Assembly (NCBI RefSeq): GCF_963360655.1 | Contig: NZ_OY725717.1 | Coordinates: forward strand, 835,694 to 899,693 | Length of the DNA stretch: 64,000 nucleotides | Direction: 5' to 3' | Origin: Collinsella aerofaciens | GTDB taxonomy: Bacteria; Actinomycetota; Coriobacteriia; Coriobacteriales; Coriobacteriaceae | In this document: positions 1 to 8,802 of the stretch, in pieces | Numbering within the stretch: position 1 is the stretch's first letter | Layout of the letters: every line of letters starts with the position of its first letter | Position numbers and translations under genes: made by a program | Notes under the pieces: model-generated | Database searches by the model: none | What the model saw: the letters and a program-made list of their open reading frames with translations, nothing else | Told to the model about the DNA's origin: nothing

Positions 1-2
1 TC

Positions 3-941
3 ATCAGCATGCTCGATATGCTCGGCGGCGCTCGCCGTGTGCGCCGCACCATGGCGCCGCTCAACGACCTGGCCCTGCGCGTGGACGAGCTCGGCCGCAT
101 GCAGCTCTCCGGCGGCAAGATGGAAACGCTGGAGCAAGCCATCGAGCGCGCGAGCGTCGACTCGCCGAGCGTCACCACCGGCGACGCCGACCTGGCAAGC
201 ATCGAGGTCGCACTCAACCGCCTGCTGCGCCAGATGCAAGAGGCCAAGCTGCAGCAGATGCGCTTTGTCAACGATGCAAGCCACGAGCTGCGCACGCCCA
301 TCGCGGTGATTCAGGGCTACGTGAACATGCTCGACCGCTGGGGCAAAGACGACCCGGACGTGCTGGCGGAATCCATCGCGTCCCTCAAGGCCGAAAGCGA
401 GCACATGCAGGAGCTCGTGGAGCAGCTGCTGTTTTTGGCGCGCGGCGATGCCGGGCGCACGGTCCTGCGGCGTGCGCATACCAACCTGGCTGCACTGGTC
501 GGCGAGGTTTGCGAAGAATCGCAGATGATCGATGCCGGGCACACGTATCGGCTGGCCTTTGACGCTGCGCTTATCAGCGACCCGCGCTGCGACGCGTCCG
601 TCGATGTCGCGCTCGTGAAGCAGGCTCTGCGCGTGATCGTGCAAAACGCCGCCAAGTATTCGGACGCGGGCACGCCCATCTCGTTTGGCGTAGCGCCGGA
701 TGCGGGCGCGGGCACGATCGACATAAGCGTTGAGGACGAGGGCATCGGCATGAACCAGGAATCCGCAGCTCACGCGTTCGAGCGGTTCTACCGCGCCGAC
801 AACGCGCGCGATGCCGGAGCGCAGGGCTCGGGCCTGGGGCTCGCCATCGCCAAGTGGATCGTCGATAGCCACGGCGGCGTCATCGGCGTGACCTCGGTCG
901 AGGGCGTCGGCAGCCGCTTTACGATTCGCCTGCCGCGGTAG
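3..941 (+). CDS. Sensor histidine kinase, 5' end outside window
   Basis: The reading frame is open to the left edge, so the N-terminal sensor and membrane segments are missing. What remains begins in a HAMP-like linker, then shows the phospho-acceptor H-box (FVNDASHELRTPIAVIQGY), an N-box (VIVQNAAKYS), a G1 box (EDEGIGM) and a G2 box (GSGLGLAIAKWIVDSHGG). This is the order of a class I membrane kinase that autophosphorylates on His and passes phosphate to a response regulator, which would lie upstream outside the window. The gene ends just before a strong hairpin terminator. The signal sensed cannot be told from this fragment. Confidence 0.93.
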   Translation: MSMLDMLGGARRVRRTMAPLNDLALRVDELGRMQLSGGKMETLEQAIERASVDSPSVTTGDADLASIEVALNRLLRQMQEAKLQQMRFVNDASHELRTPIAVIQGYVNMLDRWGKDDPDVLAESIASLKAESEHMQELVEQLLFLARGDAGRTVLRRAHTNLAALVGEVCEESQMIDAGHTYRLAFDAALISDPRCDASVDVALVKQALRVIVQNAAKYSDAGTPISFGVAPDAGAGTIDISVEDEGIGMNQESAAHAFERFYRADNARDAGAQGSGLGLAIAKWIVDSHGGVIGVTSVEGVGSRFTIRLPR

Positions 942-960
942 GAAGCCCCTCGGCATAAAT

Positions 961-994
961 AAAGGGATAGGGCCACGCAGCCCTATCCCTTTTT
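961..994. terminator. Bidirectional Rho-independent terminator
   Basis: A 12-bp stem (AAAGGGATAGGG against CCCTATCCCTTT) with an 8-nt loop is followed by a T run on the plus strand. On the minus strand it is followed by a T-rich stretch. It separates the kinase from the convergent VOC gene and probably serves both. Confidence 0.85.
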
Positions 995-1016
995 GCTAGC
1001 TATGACAGCTTGTGCG

Positions 1017-1391
1017 CTACTCGCGGCACAGGTGCACGGCGAAGCCGGCGAACTCGCGCTTAAAGTACACGAGCTTGGTACCACCGTCGGGTAGCAGCGC
1101 GCGCGACTCCTCGTTGACCTCGAGCCCGCGCTCGGCAAACCACTTCTCAGCTGCATCGATGTCGTTAACGGCAAAGCCGATGTGGCCTTTGGTGCCACGA
1201 CCGTTCTGCTTCATGACCTCGACCAGCGAATCGTTGAAGTACGAAACCGGGGTCTCGATAACAGGCAGGCCCATCATCGTCGAGAACAGCTCCGCGATCT
1301 CCAGGGCGTCTGCCGGGTCGGCGGCGTTAATGCCCACATGGGCAACGCGCATGCCAAAGAGCTCGACCGGGTTGACGTTCTGCTCACTCAT
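1017..1391 (-). CDS. VOC (glyoxalase/bleomycin-resistance fold) family protein
   Basis: 124 aa. The start is the ATG 11 bp after the stop of the PTS IIB gene, giving MSEQNVNPVELFGMRVAHVG. The VOC fold is suggested by the opening HVGINAADP strand, an internal GHIGFAVNDIDAAEKWFAERG repeat typical of these paired beta-alpha-beta-beta-beta modules, and a C-terminal KLVYFKREFAGFAVHL strand. Members bind a metal and act as lyases, isomerases or dioxygenases; the substrate is not readable here. Cotranscription with a PTS IIB subunit suggests a role in the metabolism of the imported sugar. A longer open frame that merges this gene with the opposite frame of the IIB gene is an artefact. Confidence 0.8.
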   Translation of the reverse strand: MSEQNVNPVELFGMRVAHVGINAADPADALEIAELFSTMMGLPVIETPVSYFNDSLVEVMKQNGRGTKGHIGFAVNDIDAAEKWFAERGLEVNEESRALLPDGGTKLVYFKREFAGFAVHLCRE

Positions 1392-1402
1392 ACAGGCAGT
1401 GC

Positions 1403-1690
1403 CTACTGAGCCATGACGTCGAGAACGGCCTTCTCGGCAGCGACGCGGTTCATGCCGGTCATGAAGGGCACGCCGCTCACGTACGGGCAGGTGAGGCCTT
1501 CGGGGGCAACGGTGGTGGCGATCAGCAGGTCGGCGCCCTCGTCGCAGTAGTCCTTGGCCTCGGAGATGGCGCACTGCACGATCTCGTACTTGTCGGCGTA
1601 ACCGTTGGCGTCGAGCAAGGTGGCGACCTTCTGGGCAACGAGTGTGGAAGTAGCAGCGCCAGCACCGCAAGCCAAAACGATCTTCTTCAT
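1403..1690 (-). CDS. PTS sugar transporter subunit IIB (lactose/galactitol type)
   Basis: 95 aa, the normal length for a free-standing IIB domain. The phosphocysteine loop is visible at the N-terminus (MKKIVLACGAGAATSTLVAQK, Cys8). The protein would pass phosphate from a IIA partner to sugar crossing a IIC channel; no matching IIA or IIC gene lies beside it, so the partners are encoded elsewhere. It is first in a two-gene minus-strand unit with the VOC protein. The galactitol/ascorbate-like CGAGxATS motif supports the GatB side of the family, but the sugar is unknown. Confidence 0.85.
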   Translation of the reverse strand: MKKIVLACGAGAATSTLVAQKVATLLDANGYADKYEIVQCAISEAKDYCDEGADLLIATTVAPEGLTCPYVSGVPFMTGMNRVAAEKAVLDVMAQ

Positions 1691-1792
1691 AGGTAATGTC
1701 TCCCTTCATGGTTTACTTTAGGTAAGTGTACCGCAGCGAGCGATGGCACTCAGCCTCGATGAGCTTTTATGCCAGTTTGCTTGCACGCTGCG

Positions 1793-1798
1793 TATAAT
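1793..1798 (+). promoter_or_regulatory. Probable -10 element of the helical-repeat gene
   Basis: A perfect TATAAT lies 56 bp upstream of the chosen ATG at 1854, within the divergent gap between this gene and the PTS IIB gene. I see no convincing -35 hexamer at 17 bp. Confidence 0.45.
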
Positions 1799-1853
1799 AC
1801 ATCTAGTACGTGTTGTCATACCGCTCGCTTTAAGAGCGACTAAGGACTCTGAA

Positions 1854-2477
1854 ATGCCCGATTCCCGCACCCTCTGGACCGCCGTCGTTATCATCTGCAT
1901 CGCCGTGTCGGTGTTCTTTAGCGTCAAAAAACGCACCACGTTCAAACGCCTGCAGCAATTGATGGCCGCCAAGCAGTGGGACGAGTTCGATCGTTTGCTC
2001 GACGGCAAACTCACCAGCATGCTGTACCCGCGCTACAACCGCGACTACCTGCGCCTGAACTCCTATCTGCTGCGCGAGGACCATAAGCGCGCCGACGAGA
2101 TGTTCGACCTGCTACTGGGACTCAACCTGCCCAAGATGCAGCGCGTCGACCTGGTAATCAAAGCTTTTAACTACTACGTTGGCCAGGAGGACCGCAAAAA
2201 GGCCAAGGAGTTGCTGCATGAGATCAAGGGCTTTGAGGGCGGTCAGGCCGAGGCAGTCGCACACGAATGCCAGCTGATGTACGACACGATGATCCTCAAG
2301 CGCCACAACGACATTCCCGAGCTGGAGCGCATGCTCGAGGATGTCGGCGACGACCCGGTCAAGCGCTGCCGACTGGAGTACCTGCTGGCCCTGCAGTATC
2401 AAAACAAGGGCGACGAGGAAAAGTTCCAAGAGTTCCTGGAGAAGTCGGGCCAACACTCGATGGCCGTCAACGCGTAA
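1854..2477 (+). CDS. Membrane-anchored helical (TPR-like) repeat protein, function unknown
   Basis: 207 aa from ATG 1854 (MPDSRTLWTAVVIICIAV), preceded by a TAAGGA ribosome site; an earlier ATG at 1743 would add 37 residues upstream of the promoter-like TATAAT and is less likely. Residues ~7-24 form a single transmembrane helix, then basic KKRTTFKRLQQLM marks the cytoplasmic side. The rest is helical, with spaced alanine/leucine pairs and motifs such as AAKQWDEFDRLLDG and EDHKRADEMFDLLLG that look like tetratricopeptide helices. Such proteins usually scaffold membrane complexes. I do not recognise the family more precisely. Confidence 0.7.
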   Translation: MPDSRTLWTAVVIICIAVSVFFSVKKRTTFKRLQQLMAAKQWDEFDRLLDGKLTSMLYPRYNRDYLRLNSYLLREDHKRADEMFDLLLGLNLPKMQRVDLVIKAFNYYVGQEDRKKAKELLHEIKGFEGGQAEAVAHECQLMYDTMILKRHNDIPELERMLEDVGDDPVKRCRLEYLLALQYQNKGDEEKFQEFLEKSGQHSMAVNA

Positions 2478-2508
2478 CGGACGGCTTGTGCTAGACTTCT
2501 AGTCTCAC

Positions 2509-2593
2509 GGGGGCGTGGCGGAATTGGCATACGCAGGAGACTTAAAATCTCTCGCCGCAAGGATTGTGGGTTCGAGTCCCACCGCCCCTACCA
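2509..2593 (+). tRNA. tRNA-Leu (anticodon UAA)
   Basis: An 85-nt gene with a long variable arm. The acceptor GGGGGCG pairs with CGCCCCT, U8 is present, the anticodon stem GGAGA/TCTCT holds loop CTTAAAA (anticodon TAA), the T arm is GTGGG-TTCGAGT-CCCAC, and CCA is encoded. It reads UUA and UUG leucine codons. A terminator follows directly and part of the gene is duplicated 163 bp downstream. Confidence 0.97.
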
Positions 2594-2604
2594 TATGGAG
2601 CTTT

Positions 2605-2643
2605 CGAGCCCGTGTCCCCAAGGGATGCGGGCTCGCTTCTTTT
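2605..2643 (+). terminator. tRNA-Leu terminator
   Basis: An 8-bp CGAGCCCG/CGGGCTCG stem with an inner GTCCCCAAGGGAT loop is followed by CTTCTTTT. It starts 11 bp after the CCA end of the tRNA. Confidence 0.75.
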
Positions 2644-2649
2644 AGATGC

Positions 2650-2666
2650 CGGTGGGACTCGAACCC
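2650..2666 (-). repeat. Inverted copy of the tRNA-Leu T-arm
   Basis: CGGTGGGACTCGAACCC is the exact reverse complement of tRNA-Leu positions 2568-2584 (T-arm plus first acceptor bases). The offset is 82 bp and the terminator lies between. An equivalent inverted fragment lies 82 bp downstream of tRNA-Gln. Confidence 0.85.
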
Positions 2667-2738
2667 GCGAGGGGGCGAGCGTTAAGCGGACGCGCAGCGT
2701 CCGAAGCCGGTGCGTATTTGCGCAGCAAATGCGCGGAC

Positions 2739-2807
2739 GTCCCACCGCCCCTACCATATGGAGCTTTCGAGCCCGTGTCCCCAAGGGATGCGGGCTCGTT
2801 TCTTTTA
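2739..2807 (+). repeat. Direct duplicate of the tRNA-Leu 3' tail plus terminator
   Basis: These 69 bp match 2576-2644 at a fixed offset of 163 bp with a single C/T difference. The copy carries the last 18 nt of the tRNA including CCA, the linker and the whole terminator hairpin, but no acceptor 5' half or anticodon arm. It is a remnant of recombination or of an element that uses the tRNA 3' end as its target. Confidence 0.9.
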
Positions 2808-2822
2808 CACGCCGGCGGGGCT

Positions 2823-2895
2823 CTAAGTTGCGGTGGAATAGTTCCTGTTTTGGCAGTTTATCAGCCCATTTAGGAACTATTCCACCGCAACTTAG
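2823..2895. repeat. Palindromic element, AAGTTGCGGTG family, copy 1
   Basis: Perfect 24-bp inverted arms (2823-2846 and 2872-2895) around a 25-nt loop, starting CTAAGTTGCGGTGGAATAG. Related copies are at 4411-4478 and 11135-11203. The arm sequence is shared while the loop differs, as in small non-autonomous MITE- or REP-like elements. Confidence 0.88.
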
Positions 2896-2906
2896 GTTGG
2901 TATTTA

Positions 2907-2990
2907 CACATTTTCCGATGGAAAAACGTGGCTGTCTCGCACATTTTCCGATGGAAAAACGTGGTTGTCTCGCACATTTTCCGATGGAAA
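2907..2990. repeat. 33-bp tandem repeat, probable operator of the DUF4143 ATPase gene
   Basis: Two full 33-bp units (2907-2939, 2940-2972) and a truncated third (2973-2990). Each holds the palindrome TTTTCC-GAT-GGAAAA. The third palindrome lies just upstream of a TATACT -10 (3005-3010), about where a -35 would be, and 43 bp from the ATG. This looks like a cooperative repressor site; there are no unique spacers, so it is not a CRISPR array. Confidence 0.65.
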
Positions 2991-3033
2991 CGACCAAATG
3001 GCCTTATACTAGCCGAGAGGGTTGGGAGGCAAT

Positions 3034-4335
3034 ATGCAGCGACAGCTTATGAGTGAACTTATCGCTTGGAAATCAAGGGCGAATCGCAAACCTCTCTTGC
3101 TTAGGGGAGCCCGCCAGACAGGAAAGACTTGGCTTCTTAACGAATTCGCAAGCCAGCAGTATCGAAACGTCATTCGTTTTGACTTTATGCTCGAGCCGAG
3201 CACACGCTCGCTGTTCGATGGGGACCTCGACCCCAAGCGCATCATCTCCCAGATAGAACTCCTACGTGGCCAAACCGTAACGCCGGCAGACACGCTCATC
3301 ATCTTCGACGAGATCCAAGAGGCGCCACGCGGGATCACCTCACTCAAGTACTTCAACGAACTCGCACCCGAATACCACATCGTGGCAGCCGGTTCCTATA
3401 TGGGCCTCGCGCTCCGACGCGAAAACGAGTCATTTCCCGTCGGCAAAATCGACCAGCTCACCATGCGTCCCATGGGGTTTGCCGAGTTCGTTCGTGCCGT
3501 CGACGGCAACCCGCTCGCCGATGCCATCCTTGCCGCAGACATGAACCTTCTGGCAAACGTTACCGAAAAGCTCGAGCGCTTGCTCAAGGAATACCTTGTT
3601 GTCGGCGGTATGCCCGAAGTTGTCTCCGCTTTCGCCGAGACACGCGACTTCATCGAAGCCCGAAGGCTTCAGCAGCAAATCATCGAGGCTTACGAATCCG
3701 ATTTTGGCAAACATGCACCCGCCCGCATCGTCGAGCGCATGAGGTTGGTTTGGAAATCCCTTCCCGGCCAGCTTGCAAAGGAGAACAAGAAGTTTGTCTA
3801 TGGCGCCCTTCGTCCCGGAGCGCGCGCACGCGATTTCGAGGAAAGCCTCCAGTGGCTCACGGACTACGGAATCGTTCATAAGGTGCCACGTGTCTCCGCT
3901 CTAAAGGCGCCGCTCTCGAGCTATGAAGACCTCTCGGGCTTCAAACTGTTCTGCATCGACACCGGCATCCTCGGAGCGCTCTCCGGTCTCTCTCCGGCCA
4001 TCGTTCTTAACGGATCCGCTGTTTTTACCGAGTTCAAAGGTTCGCTGACCGAACAATACGTCGCGCAGGAGCTTTTGCTCCAGGACAAAACTCCCGCGTA
4101 TTGGTCCTCTACCTCCGGCAATGCCGAAACCGACTTTGCCATCGACCATGCGGGAACCGTGCTTCCGCTTGAGGTCAAGGCAGCAGAGAACCTTAAAGCG
4201 AAGAGTCTGAAAATAGCCTGCGAAAAATTCAAACTCGAGCGTTGCGTGAGGAGCTCCCTGGCGGCATATAGAGACGAGGGCATGCTCGTCAATATTCCGC
4301 TTTGGGAGATTGGGCAGATCGACAAGCTGGCATAG
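3034..4335 (+). CDS. AAA ATPase with DUF4143 C-terminal domain
   Basis: 433 aa from the ATG with GGGAGG 4 bp upstream; a TTG 12 bp earlier overlaps that ribosome site. The N-terminal AAA_14-type domain shows Walker A (RGARQTGKTWLLNEF), Walker B (TLIIFDEIQEAPRG) and a sensor (HIVAAGSYMG). The C-terminal DUF4143 region ends in an AETDFAIDHAG...LPLEVKAAEN block resembling a PD-(D/E)xK nuclease core. Such ATPases are common, poorly understood, often horizontally spread genes of gut bacteria, and some have been proposed to act in defence or stress. It stands alone between repeat elements behind its own tandem operator. Biological role unknown. Confidence 0.85.
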   Translation: MQRQLMSELIAWKSRANRKPLLLRGARQTGKTWLLNEFASQQYRNVIRFDFMLEPSTRSLFDGDLDPKRIISQIELLRGQTVTPADTLIIFDEIQEAPRGITSLKYFNELAPEYHIVAAGSYMGLALRRENESFPVGKIDQLTMRPMGFAEFVRAVDGNPLADAILAADMNLLANVTEKLERLLKEYLVVGGMPEVVSAFAETRDFIEARRLQQQIIEAYESDFGKHAPARIVERMRLVWKSLPGQLAKENKKFVYGALRPGARARDFEESLQWLTDYGIVHKVPRVSALKAPLSSYEDLSGFKLFCIDTGILGALSGLSPAIVLNGSAVFTEFKGSLTEQYVAQELLLQDKTPAYWSSTSGNAETDFAIDHAGTVLPLEVKAAENLKAKSLKIACEKFKLERCVRSSLAAYRDEGMLVNIPLWEIGQIDKLA

Positions 4336-4410
4336 GCGCTGTGGGGACGCCCCGCAAGGACTGTCCCCAGGTGCCGGCAGAAAAGGAACGTCCCCAGGTG
4401 CCGGCTGTTG

Positions 4411-4478
4411 AGTTGCGGTGGAATAGGGACTGTTTGGTGCCCGAAAGGGCGATTTTAGTCCGTATTTCACCGCAACTT
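4411..4478. repeat. Palindromic element, AAGTTGCGGTG family, copy 2
   Basis: Arms AGTTGCGGTGGAATAGGGACT and AGTCCGTATTTCACCGCAACTT pair with two imperfect positions. It ends 2 bp before the stop codon of ppx and lies between two convergent genes. Upstream, at 4366-4403, a GTCCCCAGGTGCCGGC unit occurs twice in tandem. Confidence 0.82.
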
Positions 4479-4480
4479 AT

Positions 4481-5482
4481 TTAAAGGGCGCTGAGGCTGG
4501 GAGTCCAGCCGATGGTGGGGGTTGTGCCGTCGAGAGTCTCGTTGATGGTGGCGGCCATGCCAGCGAGTAGGCTGTTCTCGCTTACGGTGAGCGTCTTGTA
4601 GCCGCCGGCTCGCATGAGCTCGCGAATCACCACGGCGCCGGCCAGAATCACGCCCGCGCGCTTGGACTGCACGCCCGGCAACGCGGCAATGCCTGCAACA
4701 TCCAACGCAGACATGCGCTCGATAGCGGCCGAAATCTGCTCCATCGAAAGCTCGCGCAGGTGCACAAAGTTCGAGTCGTACGGCTCCAGCTCGTGGACCA
4801 GCGCCACCAGCGTAGTCACCGTGCCACCCACCGCGACCAAGCGTTCGGCGCGCTCAAAATCGCTGGGCAGGCCTTCAAAATAGGCGGCGAACTGCTCACC
4901 TGCCCACGCGGCAGCGGCAGTAAGCTCGCCGTCCGCAGGCGGCAGCGCCGAGAAAAACCGCTCCGTCACGCGACGGCAACCGATGTCCAGCGAACGCGTT
5001 CCCTCCAGCGCAAAGACCCCGCGCTCCGGCGCGTACACGCCCGTCGCAAGCTCCGTGGATCCGCCGCCCGAATCGGCAACAATGATGCGCTCGCCGGCAA
5101 AGTCGTGCGCCACGCCAAAAAACGTCAGGCGTGCCTCGACCTCGCCCGGAATCACCTGTGGCTCAAGCCCCAAATCGCGCAGGCCGTCCAGCAGCAGTGC
5201 GGCGTTGGACGCATCGCGCGCGGCGCTCGTGCAGGTGGTGCAGATGCACGCGGCCCCAAAGGCACGGGCCTCGTCCACAAACATCCGACACGCAGCGAGT
5301 ACACGCTCGACAGCCGCCTCGCAAAAGCGCCCCGTCGCATCCACGCCCTCGCCCAAATCGGTAATCTCGGTATGCTTGGACGATTCCACGATCGCCCCGC
5401 CCTCGACCTGGGCCAGCACCAGTCGCGACGACACCGTTCCCAGGTCAATCGCCGCCACCTTATATCGTTTGCAATTTGTCAT
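4481..5482 (-). CDS. ppx: Exopolyphosphatase / guanosine pentaphosphate phosphatase family protein
   Basis: 333 aa with an actin-like ASKHA fold. The phosphate-1 loop is VAAIDLGTVSSRLVLAQ, the second phosphate loop is ADSGGGSTELATG, and a late VAVGGTVTTLVAL strand is typical of Ppx/GppA. It hydrolyses inorganic polyphosphate or pppGpp. At 333 aa it is the short actinobacterial form without the C-terminal HD extension. It is the last gene of eno - ftsB-like - ppx, an order conserved in actinobacteria, where a DUF501 gene often sits between the last two; that gene is absent here. Confidence 0.9.
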   Translation of the reverse strand: MTNCKRYKVAAIDLGTVSSRLVLAQVEGGAIVESSKHTEITDLGEGVDATGRFCEAAVERVLAACRMFVDEARAFGAACICTTCTSAARDASNAALLLDGLRDLGLEPQVIPGEVEARLTFFGVAHDFAGERIIVADSGGGSTELATGVYAPERGVFALEGTRSLDIGCRRVTERFFSALPPADGELTAAAAWAGEQFAAYFEGLPSDFERAERLVAVGGTVTTLVALVHELEPYDSNFVHLRELSMEQISAAIERMSALDVAGIAALPGVQSKRAGVILAGAVVIRELMRAGGYKTLTVSENSLLAGMAATINETLDGTTPTIGWTPSLSAL

Positions 5483-5502
5483 TGCGGGCTCCCCTCCGGG
5501 CG

Positions 5503-6264
5503 CTATTTGCCGTTGGACACGACCGTCTGGCCCTCGACGCCGTTAAATCCAAACAGCATGTCGAGCGTCTGGATGTACCACGGTGCGTCCTTGCCGACCT
5601 CTTCGATCTCTTTGGCAACTTCGCTGGCCTTCTTGGCGTTCGACGACTTCTGGCTCGACGAGGCATTCGAATCGCCGTCCAGGCCCTGCACTTCAATCCT
5701 CTTCTCGCCGGGCATCACCAAGCCCAGGTCCTCGGATGCCGCATCCTTGATACCCTCCTCCGAGAGCAGCTTGTCGACGCTTTTTTGCAGCCCATCATTG
5801 TATTGCTGGCGAATCTCAACCTGCTTGGCCAAGATGTCGCTCGAGCGTTTTGCCACGTACAGATCGCGCACGGGGAAATACAGGCTCACAAGCGCCAGCA
5901 CCACCACGATACCGATAAACAGCGGGCGCAGAGAGCCATGCGTAAAGTCATAGATCGCCTTGACCACCGCATTGTCGTTGGCGTAGCGCATAAAGTCCGA
6001 GCCCGAAAGACGGCTCGAGGGCCTGCTCGACCCGTCGTGCGTCTGGGCCGAGGGACGCGACGCATGCGACGAACGTGCCGGGCGCACCGGTCCATCTGTC
6101 GAAGTATTCACTTGAGCATTGGGGCGCGAGGTACTTGTCGGGCGCTGCATGGAGCGGTCGGCGCCGGCGTAGGCGGACCCACCGAGCTGCACCGTGCGCG
6201 CACGGCGAGGCGACGGCTCACGCGAACCGGCGGAATAGTACCTGTTGTCGTAAATCTGATCCAT
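5503..6264 (-). CDS. FtsB/DivIC-like septum formation initiator
   Basis: 253 aa from the ATG starting MDQIYDNRYYSAGS; further ATGs upstream lie in the terminator region and are rejected. Residues ~1-115 are a disordered Ser/Arg/Pro-rich cytoplasmic tail, ~125-150 a transmembrane helix (LRPLFIGIVVVLALVSLYFPV), then a short coiled coil (SSDILAKQVEIRQQYNDGLQ) and an acidic, glycine-ending extracytoplasmic region. This is the topology of FtsB/DivIC, which joins the FtsL-FtsQ complex that activates septal wall synthesis. Position between eno and ppx matches actinobacterial divIC. The long N-terminal tail is an actinobacterial trait. Confidence 0.78.
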   Translation of the reverse strand: MDQIYDNRYYSAGSREPSPRRARTVQLGGSAYAGADRSMQRPTSTSRPNAQVNTSTDGPVRPARSSHASRPSAQTHDGSSRPSSRLSGSDFMRYANDNAVVKAIYDFTHGSLRPLFIGIVVVLALVSLYFPVRDLYVAKRSSDILAKQVEIRQQYNDGLQKSVDKLLSEEGIKDAASEDLGLVMPGEKRIEVQGLDGDSNASSSQKSSNAKKASEVAKEIEEVGKDAPWYIQTLDMLFGFNGVEGQTVVSNGK

Positions 6265-6354
6265 GTGCGCCTTGTGCGGTTGAGGTTTGTTTGCGCTAAG
6301 TATTCTAGTTATAGCACGAGCGCCCGCACCGCCTTCGCCAGCCTTTGCTCGACA

Positions 6355-6387
6355 TAAAAAAGGCGCTGAGTCATATGGCCCAGCGCC
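6355..6387 (-). terminator. Terminator between eno and ftsB-like gene
   Basis: On the minus strand a 7-bp GGCGCTG/CAGCGCC stem is followed by a run of six T residues. It ends much of the eno transcript ~90 bp upstream of the ftsB-like ATG, so that gene is probably read by read-through or its own promoter. Confidence 0.8.
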
Positions 6388-6460
6388 CAATGGTGCTCAA
6401 CAGCGCCCGGCTGAAGCAAGGCGAATCCGAGTCTTCCCCGCCCCCGCGAGCTCCGCGTGC

Positions 6461-7762
<1,302 letters not shown>

Positions 7763-7823
7763 TCACTTGGAAACGTAGTGGATGCAAGCGACCGGCTGAC
7801 CGTGCACCGTCGGTGCGCCTCCG

Positions 7824-7868
7824 TAAGTTAGCCATGTCGCACTTTTTGCATTATGCCCTAAGTTAGCC
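7824..7868 (-). promoter_or_regulatory. Direct repeat upstream of eno
   Basis: TAAGTTAGCC occurs at 7824-7833 and 7859-7868, 35 bp apart. On the minus strand a CATAAT -10-like hexamer lies between the copies. They could be paired regulator sites over the eno promoter. Confidence 0.35.
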
Positions 7869-7886
7869 GAGGGATACACTTGATTT

Positions 7887-7935
7887 TCGAAAAATTTAGC
7901 GGGAACGATAAGGCGTGTCAGCCCGTCGTTCCCGC
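7887..7935 (-). terminator. Terminator of the mazG transcript
   Basis: On the minus strand the stem GCGGGAACGA/TCGTTCCCGC (10 bp) is followed by TAAATTTTTC, 5 bp after the mazG stop codon. Confidence 0.75.
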
Positions 7936-7939
7936 AGTC

Positions 7940-8800
7940 TTACTCCTCCGCCTTTGCGGCATCCCACAGGTCGTTGAGGCCGTGGGTCGAAAGCTCGGCA
8001 AGATCCACGTGAGCATCGGCCGCCATCTGCTCCATCGCGGCCCAGCGACGGCGGAACTTTGCCGTGCTGGCACGAAGGGCACTCTCGGCGTCAATGCCCT
8101 CTTTGCGCGCAACGTTGACCAGGGCAAAGAGCAGGTCGCCAAACTCCATTTCGCGCTCGGGCGTTCCGGGGGCCTCGGCCTCAAACTCGGCACGCTCCTC
8201 GGCGACCTCGTCCCACACGTCCTGGACCGTCTCCCACTCAAAGCCCACGGCAGCTGCCTTGCGCGACACCTTCTGCGCCTGCATCAGCGCCGGCAGATGC
8301 GTGGGCACACCATCGAGCAGACCCTCGGGCGCGGCCTCACCCGCCGCCACGGCTTTGTCCTTGGCGGCCTTCTCGGCAAGCTTGACCTCGTCCCAAATCT
8401 TGAGTACCTCGTTGGAGCTGTCGGCATCCACATCGCCGAACACGTGCGGATGACGGCGGATGAGCTTGGCATCGATATCACGCGCCACGTCGGCCAGTGT
8501 AAACTCGCCGGCGTCAGCAGCAATCTGCGCATGCAGCACGACCTGCATGAGCACGTCGCCCAGCTCCTCGCGTAGGTGAACCGCGTCGTCCGCCTCGATG
8601 CAGTCGAGCGCCTCGTAGGCCTCCTCGATCATGTTCTTGCCAATGCTGCGGTGCGTCTGCTCACGGTCCCATGGGCAGCCATCGGGCTGACGCAGACGCC
8701 AGATGGTCTGCACCAGATGCTGCAGCTCGGTCGACGCGTCGACTAGCGTGGACAGATCGCGCGAGCCCTCGGCATTTTGCTGAGCCATGTGCTGCGCCAT
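7940..8800 (-). CDS. mazG: Nucleoside triphosphate pyrophosphohydrolase MazG
   Basis: 286 aa, the two-module length of classical MazG. The first module has CPWDREQTHRSIGKNMIEEAYEALD and the EELGDVLMQVVLHAQIA helix with its metal-binding EExxD residues; the second has EWETVQDVWDEVAEERAEFE and EFGDLLFALVNVARKEG. The enzyme hydrolyses NTPs and dNTPs to NMP plus pyrophosphate, cleaning non-canonical nucleotides and, in some bacteria, lowering ppGpp. It starts 2 bp after the stop of the phosphodiesterase gene, so the two are cotranscribed. Confidence 0.93.
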   Translation of the reverse strand: MAQHMAQQNAEGSRDLSTLVDASTELQHLVQTIWRLRQPDGCPWDREQTHRSIGKNMIEEAYEALDCIEADDAVHLREELGDVLMQVVLHAQIAADAGEFTLADVARDIDAKLIRRHPHVFGDVDADSSNEVLKIWDEVKLAEKAAKDKAVAAGEAAPEGLLDGVPTHLPALMQAQKVSRKAAAVGFEWETVQDVWDEVAEERAEFEAEAPGTPEREMEFGDLLFALVNVARKEGIDAESALRASTAKFRRRWAAMEQMAADAHVDLAELSTHGLNDLWDAAKAEE

Positions 8801-8802
8801 GG

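Noticed and set aside
1017-1709. 230-codon minus-strand frame spanning the IIB and VOC genes
   Set aside because: Its first half is the wrong frame of the IIB gene; the VOC protein has its own ATG at 1391.
2739-2756. Second tRNA-Leu gene
   Set aside because: Only the last 18 nt of the tRNA are present; there is no acceptor 5' strand, D arm or anticodon arm.
2907-2990. Possible CRISPR array
   Set aside because: The 33-bp units are contiguous with no unique spacers and no cas genes are present.
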